DNA of 64,000 bases from Steinernema hermaphroditum. Lineage: Eukaryota; Nematoda; Chromadorea; Rhabditida; Steinernematidae. The position numbers and the translations under genes are program-made. The notes under the pieces are model-generated. The model was not told the origin of the DNA, did no database searches, and was given only the letters and a program-made list of their open reading frames with translations. How positions within the stretch are numbered: the stretch's first letter is position 1; each line of letters starts with the position of its first letter. The DNA lies in assembly GCA_030435675.1 (NCBI GenBank), contig CM059623.1, positions 15,415,205 through 15,479,204 of the forward strand, written 5' to 3'. This document shows, piece after piece, positions 9,929 through 31,127 of this stretch.

Positions 9929-11305
9929 ATGGCCCTTACCAACTGGAGCATATCCGAGGAGACCCTCATCAGCATATCGCACTACTATGCGCCCTTTTAT
10001 CTGTTTAACATGACACTCGCCAATATCGTCAATCTACTGATTATTGTGGCGACGATAAGGTAGATTTTGTGAGAGATTTTTGCCAATTAAGTTTGGGTTT
10101 AGGTCGAAGAAACTAAGAAGTATGTGCAATATCCTCATTGCCCTACAGGCCGCAGCTGACGCCATGGTTACTTGGGAAGTACCAATCTATGTCTATCATG
10201 TTTATATGAGAAAGTTTATATCGGTGGAACAGTGCTTTATGGTTCAGGTGGTTCCATGGCTGGCCATGAACTTTACGACCTGTTTTATACTGGTACTGGG
10301 ATTGGATCGGTATCTGTGTGTGAAGTACGCTACTTGGTGAGTGTCCTGTCCACGTTTTCTGACGATGGTCCCCTCAGAAGTAGTCCAATTTGCAAGATCA
10401 TAATCAAATCAAACTTCTATTTGTAAGAGCCAAATCATCAATGAAGTTACTGTCAGGACCTTCTGGGCATAGCGGCTGGTGCACCCCTTAGATCGTTTCC
10501 TTATCTACCACATGATCTTTTATTAGACCCCAGTGCTAGCTGGAAGAGGGAACGGGGCACCGGGAGCGAGAGAGGAACCAACAGACCCCACGCTTTCTCG
10601 AGTTTATACTGGTCAATCTGGTTGACCTTTCCTTCGCAATACCACTCCATATCTTCTAACTTTTTTAGGTACATGACGCTGAACAAGGTCAAGTACTTTT
10701 CCCTTTTAATGCTCATCTGCACCTTCTACTCCATCGTCGCCTCCATCGGCATGTACATGAGCACAAGCGAGCAGAAAGTCCTCTGCTTCTTGGCGGACGC
10801 CATGGCTGGACGCGGCAAAGAGATGTGGGGCCTCTCGCAAGCACTGATCAACGTCGCTGTCATCATCGTCTATGGAAAGTTAAAGAAATTCTTGGAATGC
10901 AGGAGTACGAGAAGTGTCGACGACAGAGACACCAGGAAGATCTTCAAATCTCTCTACTTGATCGTCGTTTTCTACATTTTTGGCTGGGTAACGTCGGTAT
11001 TCCTTCTTCTCGCTGTCAGAGTCCTTATAGCTGAGTCAGTTCCTTGCTTAAAACTGTAGAAACGAGATCGTTTTAGCCCTCTCTTGGAACAAGCAGCTGG
11101 ACAGTTCCTCGGAGTCTTCGCCGCCACTAACCTCACCATCCCCTTCTTCGTCTATTTCACTCAATCGGTCGTTTACAAAAGAGAAATCCTCCGACTGTTC
11201 CTGTCCGAAAGACGCATCGCTCAGATTGCTCCCGACTCACAGACGTTCGGATCTAGCGGCTCGACTGCACGAGCACATCAGAATGAAGAGTCCGTTGTAG
11301 CCTAA
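9929..11305 (+). CDS. srsx-like seven-transmembrane chemoreceptor, 319 aa, four exons
   Basis: Exons 9929-10059, 10103-10336, 10669-11034 and 11077-11305 join in phase (960 nt). The protein starts MALTNWSISEETL. TM1 contains NIVNLLIIVATIR, then SKKLRSMCNILIALQAAAD, the TM3 region ends in LGLDRYLCVKYATW (a DRY-like DRYLCVK motif), and KIFKSLYLIVVFYIFGWV forms TM6. This pattern matches the nematode SRSX family of G-protein-coupled receptors. The partner at 12586-13684 has the same intron positions, with the first three exons identical in length. It likely acts at sensory-cell membranes; the ligand is unknown. Confidence 0.85.
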
Positions 11306-12585
11306 CAACAAAGGTTATTTGATACTACGTATGATAAAATATCTCAGCACGTATACGCCACATCTTTAAATCATTTTTTACGATCTTGTGAGACCAGAGT
11401 TGGAAAGATAAAACGATACGGTATCGGACACAGAAAAAGAAGTACGACTTCAGGTTCACGATGGCAGAACGACGTCAGCTATCTTTAAGCCAATAACGTC
11501 ATTTTACGATCTCAACGGGCTCTTCGGCGAAGGAACGATTGGCGAGCATCAAGCCAACTGGCTGGCAATTGCTTCTTCGCCCACCGCTCATAGGCAACCC
11601 CTGTTCCAGTAGAACACTTAACTTTTTTCCGGTTTTCTTAAACCGTTTTTTTCTCAGCAAATCGATACCTATGTTGGTTACTGATTTGACCGGTCACCAG
11701 TAAGGTCTTTGGCACAATTGTGAAACGACGGTTTCTAAGAATCCTTATAGGAGGATCTTCTCTTGGGATTCTCCCACTGAAGCGCCTACGGACTACCACG
11801 TCAATCGGTCGAAAAATTGGCTCGCGAACAAAGTTTACGATAACTTGGATGAATTAATGGCCCACGTCAATTAGTGGATCGCCTCTAAGAACAGCAACTT
11901 CTTCGACCTCGGTATTGACCGGCTGCAAAGCAAATGGAAAGCAGTAGTTAAAGGAATGTGATCTGGAGTACTAGTGTGAAAGTGGTTTTTTGAATGTTAT
12001 TATTGTTTGTGTTATCTAAAAAGGTGTCTAAACAATTCCATATTAATTATGCACCTCTTTCTGACCGCGGACATTTCTTGTTTTGTGCTGGATAGGATTA
12101 AATTGTCAATTCATTGGCCTCCTGGAGGCAGTGGAGGAGCGCCGCGGCCATGGGACGGAGACTTGGTACGTATATAACCATCCCAAGAAGCCTGACTTGA
12201 TGCGGTCAAGCCTGAGGCGGTGGGCACTACTTGTATGTTGAGGTGGAAGACGACGTGGAAGGCTGCAGGTAGTCAGTGATGGTGCAGTGCAGTTTGGGTT
12301 CCGGCGGAGGTGTCCGAATGGAGCCACGTGTTGAACACGACGAACGAACATCCCTCACTTTTCTGGAGGTTCACTATTCGCTGGGGGTTTCATGAAAGGC
12401 TAACAGTCGGAAAGCATTCATCATTCCTGGGCATCCCATTAGAGGGCAATAAGATCACGTTGAAGCGCACTTGACGGGGATTACTTGATATTTATGCTGT
12501 TGTTTACACAAATAAATGAATAAAGGACAGTTTGTCTCATCGATAAATCTTCGCATCGGAAACAACACACTTTGAAATGAGTGGC
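11306..12585. other. Spacer between the two chemoreceptor genes
   Basis: Holds the mariner relic (about 11470-11965) and, at 12110-12350, a GC-richer block without a convincing frame. The last ~100 bases are 3' sequence of the minus-strand receptor. Confidence 0.5.
11470..11965 (+). mobile_element. Dead mariner element, both ends of the transposase still readable
   Basis: The translated sequence shows FGEGTIGEHQANWL, like the helix-turn-helix region near the mariner N-terminus. Further on come SPTEAPTDYHVNRS and then DNLDELMAHVN*WIASK and FFDLGIDRLQSKWKAVV. The second block follows the C-terminus of mariner transposases closely (PPYSPDLAPTDYH, then the FFxxGIxxLxxxW pattern). The middle is largely deleted, and stops and shifts occur in every block. 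No terminal repeats were found. Confidence 0.75.
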
Positions 12586-13684
12586 TCATACCACCACAGA
12601 ATCTTCCCTAATATGGGCAATCTTCACCGGAGCCGTGGAAGTTTGTGAGGCCATCGTTGAGTCGTTTGGAACAATTTGGGCCATACGCCGTTCGGACATG
12701 AATAGACGGAGGATTTCTCTTTTGTAAACGACCGATTGAGTGAAATAGACGAAGAAGGGGATGGTGAGGTTAGTGGCGGCGAAGACTCCGAGGAACTGTC
12801 CAGCTGCTTGTTCAAGGAGAGGGCTAAAGAAAGATAATTAGATTTTGTCCCGAAACAGACCACTCACTCAGCAATGAGTATCCTAGTGGTGAGAATAAGA
12901 AGAATCGTAGTGACCCATCCAAAGATGTAGAAGACGACGATAAGATAGAGCGATTTGAAGATCTTTCGGGTGTCTCTGTCTCCGGCAGCCTTCGATGTCA
13001 TACCCTCAAGGAATTTCTTCAATTTTCCATAAACGATTATGACCGCAATGTTGATGATAGCCTGAGACAAGGCCCAGGCGTTCTTTCCATGTCCAGTCAT
13101 GGCATCGGCCAAGAAGCAAAGGACTTTGTCGTCGGTGGTGGTTAGGTAGATGCCGACCATGACCAGAATACAGTAGGTTATGCAACTACCCATCATGACA
13201 CAGAAATAGAAGGCTTTGTTGAGCGTCATGTACCTGAAAAAGAGGCTCAGAATGTAGAGTTTTGAGACAGCCTACCAAGTAGCATGCTTAACACAAAGAT
13301 AGCGATCCACTCCTATCAATAGCATCAAGCAGGTGGTAAAGTTCATAGCCACCCATGGGATGGTCTGTGCCAAGAAACAATGATGGATAGTGATGAACTG
13401 ATGCATGTAGACATGGTAGACATAGATGGGAACCTCCCAGGTGATGACCATATCAGCAGCAGCTTGGATGGCTATGAGGATGTTACAGAAGTTCCTCAGC
13501 TTCGATGACCTAAGATGTACATCGATCATCAGGATATTGGATTTAACAGCTACCGTATCGTAGCAGCGATGATCAGGATGTTAACGACATGACTCAAGGC
13601 CATGTTGAACAGATAGAAGGGTGCGTAGAAGTGGGAGATAGTGTTGAGGGTCTCCTCGGAGATGCTCCAGTTGGTGAGAGCCAT
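12586..13684 (-). CDS. srsx-like seven-transmembrane chemoreceptor, 322 aa, four exons
   Basis: Exons 13684-13554, 13509-13276, 13233-12868 and 12823-12586 join in phase (969 nt). The protein begins MALTNWSISEETLNTISHF. It shows SSKLRNFCNILIAIQAAAD, GVDRYLCVKHATW at the end of TM3 and KIFKSLYLIVVFYIFGWV in TM6. It is the tail-to-tail paralogue of the gene at 9929-11305. The first three exon lengths (131, 234, 366) are identical; only the last exon and the C-tail differ. A larger frame extends 5' of the chosen ATG, but the chosen ATG matches the start of the paralogue. It is a local inverted duplication of an SRSX-type receptor. Confidence 0.85.
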
Positions 13685-15721
13685 GTTGGTTCGATACAAA
13701 AACAGGTCTCTGCCGGGTTTTATACCTCCGGTGACGGCGTTAAATGTACATTGAATCCTATAAAGATGTTTAGAAAAAGATGTCCTTTTGAAATAGGTCC
13801 ATAGTCGCGGAGACGGTAAACACAAAGAGGCGGGGAGGACATCGACGGTGACTGATGTGAACGAGGTAATAGACGTGTTTTGCTGAAGAAGGAAAACGTG
13901 TGTGGGCTGACGCTTCCGCTGAGTGCATGACGCACAGCGAGGAAGAACAGCAACGTGGTGATACGGTAATCGTCAGCAACAATTTGATATTTTATATACC
14001 CTCTTCAGATATGTTAGTGCTGTGATCCCATGTACAATGATATGATAGATGCCATGCCATATCATCCATGTTAAAATGGTCGAAATCTCGAGAGCTGTAC
14101 AAATCTAGGACCGGATTGTGATATTTGTACAAATGGCTCTATTAATGAACTTAGGATCCTGTAATCAGCCCAATTCATGAAAGCCTCGAAAAGGGCCGTT
14201 ATGTAATGGCCCGTGTCCTGCGTCTTCAAAACCATATACAGACTATAACAGTTTCGACTTTGATCCACATGGTAAATCCACCATTTATCGCCATTAAGAT
14301 AATCAAAGAGCTTGATTATCTGAGAACAAACCCGACCAGTCAGAGCCAATCCTAGAACTCGTTTAGCTTAATTGCTCGCTGATTTCTGGTATGTACCTAG
14401 TTACGTAAACTATTAGGAGAATGTGAAGAGATTCTGAGAAGATAATTTTCTATGGCCTTTCTAGACTACTTAGACATGCATATCAGAAGGTAAAACAAGT
14501 CAAGTTTCGGGCATGTGTTCCGACAATTATTGGAAAGAGCGCGGCGTGTTGGAATAAGGGAAGTCGAGACACAAAAGTGTCCGTGCTTTCGTGGCAGGAC
14601 CGCGACACTTTTTCCTTTCCAGTACACAATGCAGATTTCCCCGCGAGGAAGTGTAATTTACAAAATCCAACAGGTGGATCGATGGAAAATGCTAGGCTAT
14701 GTATTTTGTGACCCGGTTCGAGAAGAGTGAACGCGAATTGAGGAAGTTTATCCATTTCTACAGTGTGGCTTTCGCCACGCGCGCGCAAATATCCGCCGAA
14801 AAGGCCCTCTACCGAACCTTTGATATTTTGCAGCTATTTATCGTATACAGTATTTTATCAGGAGGGAAGTTCCCTGTGCCCTACTGCAGTGCCCTGCTAC
14901 ATTCCGCAAGGAATCCGGAATCAGCTCTTCGTGTTTCAGATGCCCATAGAGGATTGCCGAGTTCTACTCTGATGCACGGCGTCGATTCGGTAAGATAAAC
15001 AGTGCAAACGGGAAAGGGTATAGACTTATGTAACTAGGTCTCACTCGACATCCAATTTGATCCATCCCATCGGCGACAGCTGCAGTCCCATGCTAGCTCT
15101 ATCTGTGGCCAAGCGTCATTCGCTTCCTTTTTTGACATTTTTTGTAAAATTGTCCTTTGTGTTGTCAAATCACGCTGTTGCACAACAAACAGACGCAGAA
15201 GATCCTCTTGATGAATAGCATACGAGCGCAAGCGACCTAGCGAACAACATGGACGAAACATGGACGCAGCTATTCTGGGAGAAAAACAGTGATTTACTGC
15301 AAGAACAACATGAATCTAGTTGAACGACCAAAAACATAGGAACGTCGCTCATAGCTTCTGCACCTGTGTAAACATGAAAGTATATGTAACATTAGAAATT
15401 CAGCTGAATCATCAGGTATGTCGCATGAAAACATGAGTGTAAATGAGTGAAAACAATAACTTCGAAAGCGAATTTTTGCATAGGTGCAAGTGGACCCAGG
15501 AAAGTTCTACCTCTGATAGCAGCAAACCATGTATTCATTTTGGTCCCCCCCCTGGGCAGCTGCGGAAAGTAGCAGTTCCACAAACACATTAGGTGACCTT
15601 ATTATTATGCGTCTAGCCACCATAAATTACGCGAATTCAATTAATAAAAAGCTACTCTAACTATTGCACATAGAGCTGAGATACGCTGGAAATTTTAGGT
15701 ACACACTCCAACGACGACCAG
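13685..15721. other. Intergenic stretch with unassigned short frames
   Basis: The longest frame is a 92-codon minus-strand frame at 14071-14349 (starts MALTGRVCSQIIKLFDYL). It has aromatic-rich, protein-like composition but no splice partners or family I recognise. It could be a remnant of a local family gene. Nothing else is supportable. Confidence 0.3.
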
Positions 15722-15723
15722 TA

Positions 15724-16003
15724 CAAGGTGTCCCTGATAAACATTTTTGATGTTAACGGTGATGATTGTGGATTCGTTCCGCAAGGGTCTTTAGGCCTTA
15801 GGGAGAAAGCCAAAGCGTAGGGGGCTTATGTCGATCATTTCTTATTCTCTGGTGTTTTAGATTCATTTTAAGCATATACTTGCTTAGTTTGAAGAATTTC
15901 ATAAATTAAAAAAAAATAATTTGAAAAAATAATAAAAATAATTCATAAATTTTTTTAAAAAAAAGGTAAATTTATCATATTGCAGTTTATCTGGGCCACC
16001 CTG
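15724..16003. mobile_element. Mariner-like miniature element (MITE), 280 bp
   Basis: The left end CAAGGTGTCCCTGATAAAC and the reverse complement of the right end CAGGGTGGCCCAGATAAAC agree at 16 of 19 positions. This is the CAGGGTGTCCC-type terminus common to mariner-like elements. A TA precedes the left end and CA follows the right, consistent with a decayed TA target. The interior is AT-rich with A runs near 15908-15965 and has no coding capacity. Confidence 0.6.
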
Positions 16004-16007
16004 CATC

Positions 16008-17446
16008 TTTTCATCAACATTGTCTCTCTAGATAGATCGATCTGCTTTATTCATGGCAACGACCAGACATTGAACAATGTATAACGGGGATTCAGTAGTT
16101 GGATAATACGGCACCAACTCAAATATGAAATTTAAGCACTATATTGAGAAGTAATCTGTCTTTGAGTTTTGTTTCGTTTTTTTCTTTGTGTCTTTTTCTA
16201 CGTTCCAATTGGTTGCAATGTGTAGCCGTTCTTGAATGTGTCATTCGCATGCATATTTATCCAAATCCGCACTTGAGGCGAAAGAAACTCCAGACAAACA
16301 ATAGCGATCTAGGGATCCCTATAATTATGGTGAATGAAACATGACGGTCGATAGACGTTGTTGGCGTGTGCATGAACTACATGATTCAGGGTTGAAGAGA
16401 ACAAAGACGATGAGACCGTTTTAAAAAGTACAGTTGGTTAGGTAGGATTGGTAAACACAAGCGAACCTCGATGATACATCCAAACGCCACGTTGGAAGCA
16501 GTGAAAGTAGCGCGGTGGTCGAGTACTGTAAACGAGGTGGATCCCCAGGATATGCCAATTTCGGAGTTGAAGAGATGCTTCGATGTCAGTGGACGACGCG
16601 GCGGTGATTTCGGACAGTGATTACGGTCTTCGGGGATAGATTTAAAAATAAGAACAACTGCTATACAGGTTGACTGGTCTGAGGTCTATCAAGAATCTGA
16701 GATCCTGGCGAAGATACCCTGGAGCGAACAATACTTCTCAGACCACGACTGGGTGTTCCAGCAGGACTGAGCGCCTGTCTATGGATCGAAATCAACGATG
16801 GCCTGAACATCCTGTGGACCTAAACATGATAAGTGACAATGGCGGTATAGTCTAATTATGTATGGACTAATTCACCTGGAAGCTGATAGTCAAATCCCAA
16901 AGTAGGAGGTTTAATGGCCTTTCGACTTAATGTGCATGCCGAGTTGAGAACTTCTTAACCTTAGAAACTTTACTTTAGAGTATGCCCCAAAAGCGCGTTT
17001 CTTTATTTCCCTTTAGTGTCTTCAAATCTTTGTCTTTCAAATCAATTTGAAGTAGCTAAACATTGGATTTGGGAACCGGCAAGGATTCACCCGTTCTGAC
17101 TCCTGCATTACTTTGGATTATCCAGAAGGCCCTTACTTAGTTACTTTACCTTTCACTTGCGTTGTACGTCCACGTTGTACGTGTACGATCTGTGCTACAA
17201 ACCAGTAACAAAAGAAGTGCTTTGTACTTCCTCAATGAGTTCACAAAACCGAACGATCTCCGATGCATGGGATAAACAGGTATGACTAAAGCTAATGCAA
17301 CAAAAACAAATGACATCCACCATATCTGTTAACACATAGAGGTATCAGAAAAAACAGCTTTATTAACTCATAACTGTGTCTATTTACATCACAACAAGAT
17401 TCATTAATAGAGGTAATGGAGGTTAACATTCTAACCGTTCTGCAGT
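16008..17446. other. Intergenic stretch with a transposase relic
   Basis: Apart from the transposase fragment near 16.7 kb, no gene is recognised. Confidence 0.4.
16672..16811 (+). mobile_element. Tc1/mariner-superfamily transposase relic
   Basis: One frame reads EVYQESEILAKIPW, then WVFQQD, a stop, APVYGSKSTMA and another stop. This corresponds to the block around the second catalytic Asp in maT/Tc1-like transposases (consensus WxFQQDxAPAHxSK). Only about 45 codons are recognisable, with two in-frame stops. No termini were found. Confidence 0.65.
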
Positions 17447-17769
17447 CTAGCCCCTCCTGGCATAGGGAAGCACCGGGACGGGAACACCGTTAGCATCGAC
17501 GAAGCCACTGTGCTGTCGATTGTAAATAGGTTGTCCTCGGAAACTACCGATAATCTCACGATCCTTCGTTCGATGGTAGTCGGGATGGGACTTGCTGAGA
17601 GTGAGCACCGTCTCCTTTTCGATGTGATGCATCTGGTTGTATATCTCTTTCAGCGTTTTTGCATGGCCTGAATATGGAGATTTCGAAGTGATTTGGGACT
17701 AGAAAGCCTACTGCAGAGGAGCAGAAATGTAATTATGAAAGCGATGAGTTGTAATCTGTGGAGCTGCAT
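17447..17769 (-). CDS. Small secreted protein, 92 aa, two exons
   Basis: Exons 17769-17712 and 17667-17447 join in phase (279 nt). Exon 1 encodes a signal peptide, MQLHRLQLIAFIITFLLLCS, interrupted by a 44-bp intron. The mature part is about 70 residues, has no cysteine, and contains GSFRGQPIYNRQHSGFVDA. It ends in PYARRG, which could be a basic processing and amidation signal. That would fit a neuropeptide-like precursor, but there are no repeated peptide units. The family is unknown. Start and splice sites are well supported by the signal sequence. Confidence 0.6.
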
Positions 17770-18503
17770 AATAAGGAGTTAAATCTGAAATTTATGAGTG
17801 TCGATTCGAAATTAGAGCGATAGGGGATGGGGGATAGGGATAAGCCGCGACTAGGATACACGAAAAAAATCACACAAAGAAACATTCAAAATAAGCGGGT
17901 AATTGACCAGCTTCTCAGATCAAACCTTGATACAACCGCCACAAGACCAATACTGTGTGGCCTATCAAGATAGGATATTCCGAGCGCACACAACCAGCCC
18001 ATCCACGGGTGCAAAATAAGCGAACATCGAACAACCCACCCAGATCTTTAACATCGTCACGTTCGGCCTCCAGCACGAGAACACATTTTCCCGTCGCGCT
18101 GTAATAACAGACGACCGCGCCACACAACAGTTGCGGTTCCTGAAATGGTCGGGTCGCCCTTTCAACTCTTGATTTTCGACTTTCCGCTCGGCTTGGAAGA
18201 CGTCGCCACGAGAAAAACTTGTTTTGTGCGCTGGTTCAGCATGCGTACTCTGTGTTTTGGGTTAAAATGCACTTCAACACTTATTAAACTATCTCACCTC
18301 GACCGGTTATGATAGGTTAATAGCTTCCAACGAAGGTCGATCTCTTAAAGTTCGGGTGGAACCGAGTGAACTCAGTCCATTCCAAGACTTTCGTATTCAC
18401 ATCCAGCAGATCAGGGTAATGAGCCACACACATGTCCAAGAATGATTCTTTGGTGTTTATACTACGCTCTCTACGGACAACAAGCAATACATATTTAGCA
18501 CAA
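17770..18503. other. Spacer between the small secreted-protein gene and plastin
   Basis: Upstream region of the small secreted gene and 3' flank of plastin. No feature recognised. Confidence 0.4.
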
Positions 18504-20738
18504 TTACAAAATGGCTTTCACAGGATTCGGGGCAGACTCCTTCATGTTAGGCATGTAATCACGGGCCGAGAGACAGGCGAAGACGGTCATCACCATCTTC
18601 GGGTTGACCTCAACGATGTCCTCGGGAAGAGCATAAATCTTTGCGCCGATTTTACGGCCGGAGGTGATAGCATATTTCGCGTTCTTCATCTTGTCCTAAA
18701 TACGAAATTTACATTGGAGAAAATGCAGCATACAACATACATCGGAGACTAGGTCATAGTTGATAGTACCCGGCTTAATCGCGTCGATCAGATCAAGGAG
18801 CACGCGAGCGTCGGAGATCGAAGAATCTTGGAACGATCTGACTTGGCTGCTCTTTCCGGACGACCGTAACTTCTCATTCGCCCAGTTGACGATTTCCTTG
18901 TCGGTTGCCAAACGGTCGCCGCTGTCAGAGCATTGAGCAAGGATGGTAAGAGTGTAGGCGCGCATCAGTTGCCAAACGAGAGCTATAAAATTGGGCATGT
19001 AAAGAGCAACATATTCGCAATCTTGTACCCAAAGTCAAGGTCCGGTTTCCGTCGTAAATGTCTTTTCCCTGAATGCCGACCAAACTAAAGCGCAGCTGCT
19101 TTCCAAGCTCGACGGCGTAGTTGCAGTTCTGGATCTGATCCATCATGCCTCGAAGCTTGTGGAATCTTTTCACAACGCGCTTCCAGTTAACAATTCCAGG
19201 GCGGATTATATCGTAAAGCTGCAAAAATAGCGGTAGGCTGACTTATTGCCACAATAGAGGTTACCTGGAAGATAATGACGCCATTTTGCAGGTCAGAATA
19301 AAGCCAGTTGACGAAAGGGCCGACTCCCATACTGTTCATCCAGTTGCGGTAGGTCTTCTCTTCGCGGGTCTCCTCAACCACTTCCCCAACTGCAAAAATT
19401 CACCAGTCACTCATCATCCCTACAGTGTCGACTACTTACTCATTTCGTCGGCTCCGGGATAGGGCAAATTCGGATGCTTGTTGAAGAGGTTAGCCACGAA
19501 GGCAAGGTTCAGTTTGTAGTGGCCGTTGGCGACATCGTTGGCGGTGACAAACTCGCGGCACTCAAGCTTCTCGGCTTCTTCGAGCATAGCTTCAGCGCGA
19601 GGGACATTGCCCTGAAAAAGTGTCATGAATTTTTGCTTGAATAAGACAAACACACTTGAACGTTGAGAGGAGCGAGGGAGACATCGGCTCCACGAGGGGC
19701 GATCTGGTTGAGAAGGTGCGTGTATATGACGGAATCAGTCACGTCGCTGGTGAAGTTCGTAAGACAACGATCCACTCCAGCTCGTTCCAAATGGTAGTTG
19801 ACCCATCGCATAAGAATCTGCTCTGGCGAAAGCTTGCGGAGATCATCCAGACTTTCGCCTTGTTTAAGGAGGCGCAAGAGACCGGGAACATGGTGCAAAT
19901 CGATCTGACTAAATAATCCGCTGCGAATGATCTGCCAGAGCAATCCAAGGACCAAATGCGGTTTTCCTTTGCTTAGATCGTCGCCATCGATGTTGACGAT
20001 GTTGCAACCAATGGCTTGAGAAGACATCAGAGCGAGGGTCAAGTTCTCCAGCTTCGTGTAGGTATTCAGATTCTTCTTGTTGATGGCGCGCTCATCGATT
20101 GTGTCCGGAACAGCGAGGTTGATGAGCTTACTATAACATACCAGTTGCATAATGTTCACATTAAAGCCTCCTTTACCAAATAATCAGGCCATCCTGCACT
20201 TTTTGATACAGGTCGTTTCCGTTGCTCTCGACTGGCAAGTGCTTGCTGAGGTCAGGGTCGTCAGATAGATTACTGTTAATCCAATGACAGAAAGCGACCT
20301 CTTCCTAAAATAATTATAAGTTATGCACACATTTATAGGACATCAAGCATGCGAACCTCAACTCGGACGGTGTGGACGATCTCATCGGCTCCGACGGCTG
20401 CACTCTGGACTTGGTACGCGTTTGTAACACTAGTGATGCGCCTCTTCCATCTGTTCACCTCTTCATCTCGGCCCTGTCGGAGCTCAGCAAAGAGCTGCGT
20501 GAACTGCTCGACGCTCAAGTTGTTTACTCCATCAAACCGGGCCATCACCTCACGAAACTAAAGCACATGTTCGACTTTCCGAATTTCGAAGCCATTTTAC
20601 CTGATAGCCGGGAAGATCGATGCTAAACATTTTGAGAGCGGCATGGACATCACTGTATGCGATGTGGCCTTCTCCACTAGGACCAATGGAAGGGAACGCT
20701 TCGGCTAATTCCTCGAGATCTTCACGGCTGAGCGTCAT
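18504..20738 (-). CDS. plst-1: Plastin/fimbrin actin-bundling protein, 620 aa, nine exons
   Basis: Exons 20738-20601, 20557-20357, 20304-20177, 20130-19656, 19611-19440, 19389-19265, 19218-19029, 18982-18741 and 18695-18504 join in phase (1863 nt). The length matches plastins (about 630 aa). The N-terminal ~110 residues correspond to the paired EF-hands. Four calponin-homology domains follow, with signature blocks such as [50 protein letters not shown] and the final [19 protein letters not shown]. The protein cross-links actin filaments in the cell cortex. The EF-hand loops lack the usual run of acidic ligands (for example [12 protein letters not shown]), so calcium binding is doubtful. The symbol is by homology to the single C. 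elegans plastin. Confidence 0.95.
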
Positions 20739-22080
20739 TGCGTATGATGTTTATCTCTGAACGATGAACCATTTCATGAATAGGCAGGACGTGATTAATA
20801 AAACACGTCTCAATACGCGATGAATAAGAATTGAACCAAAAGAAATGACAACGTCACGCGGTGGTGTGGAACGAAGATGTCACACAAAAAAACGGCAAAC
20901 AGTTGTGCCCCATCCCACACCGTTCTCGCAACCCATTCAAGAAATGCGACCCAAAACCACCGAGGAGTAGGCAAAGAAAGAAAGAGAGGTTCTACAATGA
21001 GTTAAGAGACCGAGAGACATACAGGAAGACAAGCCTGCTCCACTCGAGCGGCCCTCAATTACCTAACGGTGATGAATTTGCGGGTAATAAAATAACCCGA
21101 ACCGCAATGTCCGAACGCTTGGTGCTAGTCAATCAAATAAGTTAACCTTTCCACAACGAAAACCGCAGTGTCCGTCCGGAAACTAAAGCGAGCGTAGATG
21201 TAACGCAACAAAAGCAGAACAACACAGCGAAAGCAAACGCCAGCTATGCAACAACATTCGCATCAAGTCCAAACGTACCAACGGTAGTGTCAAGCTAGCG
21301 AAGCGGAGCACAACCGATACCAAGGGTGAGTCGGTTCAGAATGGTCTGCCAGTGGGGTAGCGCCGCGTGCGAGACGAGACACTAGACAAACGGCACAGAC
21401 TGGCAGTCTAGTCCATTTTGTTACCGAAAGATACAATGGTTGTAGCAATTCTTCGAACAGAACAAAGGAATATCAGTTCCAAAAAGAACCAAAAGAAGTA
21501 CGACTAACTGGAAATTCAACGAAAGCAAAGATCAACGAGTACCATTACGCGTGCAGGAAAACGCTAGCAACAAGCAAAGCACATGACAATATTGTTGGCT
21601 AGCTGGGACGAGACAGAAGTGAGCTAAACAAGGCTTTGAAAAGTGATTTAATATTCGAAAAATTGAGAAAGGGGGAAAGCTGGCGCGTCAAATGCGCGCG
21701 AGCGAGATTGAGCGGTGGCATAGGCCAAACCGCTGTCCTCCGGGTGTTCGTCGCGGGACCAAACATCTGATCTGTTTCTTACCCGGACCAACATCTATTT
21801 TCGTTTTTGTAGGCTTCTGTTTGCGTTTTTTTTTGTTTTTTTCATCGAAGTGTGGTAACCAAGAAAGCAGGAGGTCCACCACATGAGTACAGCGCAAGTT
21901 ATCGCCGATCGTTCAAACGGACACTTTGGAAAGTACCCTTGTAAGCACGAATCCTGCTTCAGTAACCTCTATTCTAAAAAACGCTCAATTTTGCGCGCAT
22001 TAGCGAAATTGAGCGATGAACATGACCTACTTTCGTCGTATAAAACTCTCCCTTTCCATCCGAGAAGCATCATCACTGTC
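20739..22080. promoter_or_regulatory. Shared upstream region of plastin and the GY-rich peptide gene
   Basis: A 1.3-kb region between divergently oriented start codons. From about 20900 to 21660 the plus strand is strongly purine/A-rich and T-poor, with repeated CAA/GAA-like content and no long frame. This could be 5' UTR or intron sequence of plastin. No specific factor site is claimed. Confidence 0.35.
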
Positions 22081-22356
22081 ATGTTCCGATTCGTCTTCGC
22101 CATCCTCGCCGTCTTCGTCGCCATCACCACAGCTGGAGGTACATGAGGCATTTTCATCACCTTGCAAATTACTTAAGATGTTCTTATTCCCTACGGGAAA
22201 AGCTATAATGGGGGATACGGTAGCCCCGTTGGAGGATACGGCTATGGAGACCCTAAAGCCTATGGACAAGGATATGGCTATGGACCCCAGAAGGCCCCCT
22301 ATGGATATGGATCCTATGGATATGGCCCTGTCTACGGAAAAGGATACCGAGCTTAA
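22081..22356 (+). CDS. Secreted Gly/Tyr-rich peptide precursor, 78 aa, two exons
   Basis: Exon 1 (22081-22138) encodes the signal peptide MFRFVFAILAVFVAITTAG. A 39-bp intron ending CTTAAG follows. Exon 2 (22178-22356) encodes about 59 residues with repeated GYG and YGYG units and ends YGKGYRA. The joined length (237 nt) is in phase, which supports the unusual AAG acceptor. Such peptides in nematodes (the GY-rich NLP/GRSP groups) are secreted by the epidermis and include infection-induced antimicrobial peptides. Role here is by analogy only. A tight cluster of paralogues, common in C. elegans, is not present in this window. Confidence 0.75.
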
Positions 22357-22529
22357 TTGGGAGATCTTGCTCATTCTTGATTATTCAATTTGAATAAACT
22401 GCTCCCATGATAGCCCCTTCACATTTCTTTCGACTGACCACCTCATAATAATACATTTATTAACCATATGTATAATAATAGATTTATTAACCCGTGAACG
22501 CTACCTACACATCATATACACAATGTAGT

Positions 22530-31127
<8,598 letters not shown>

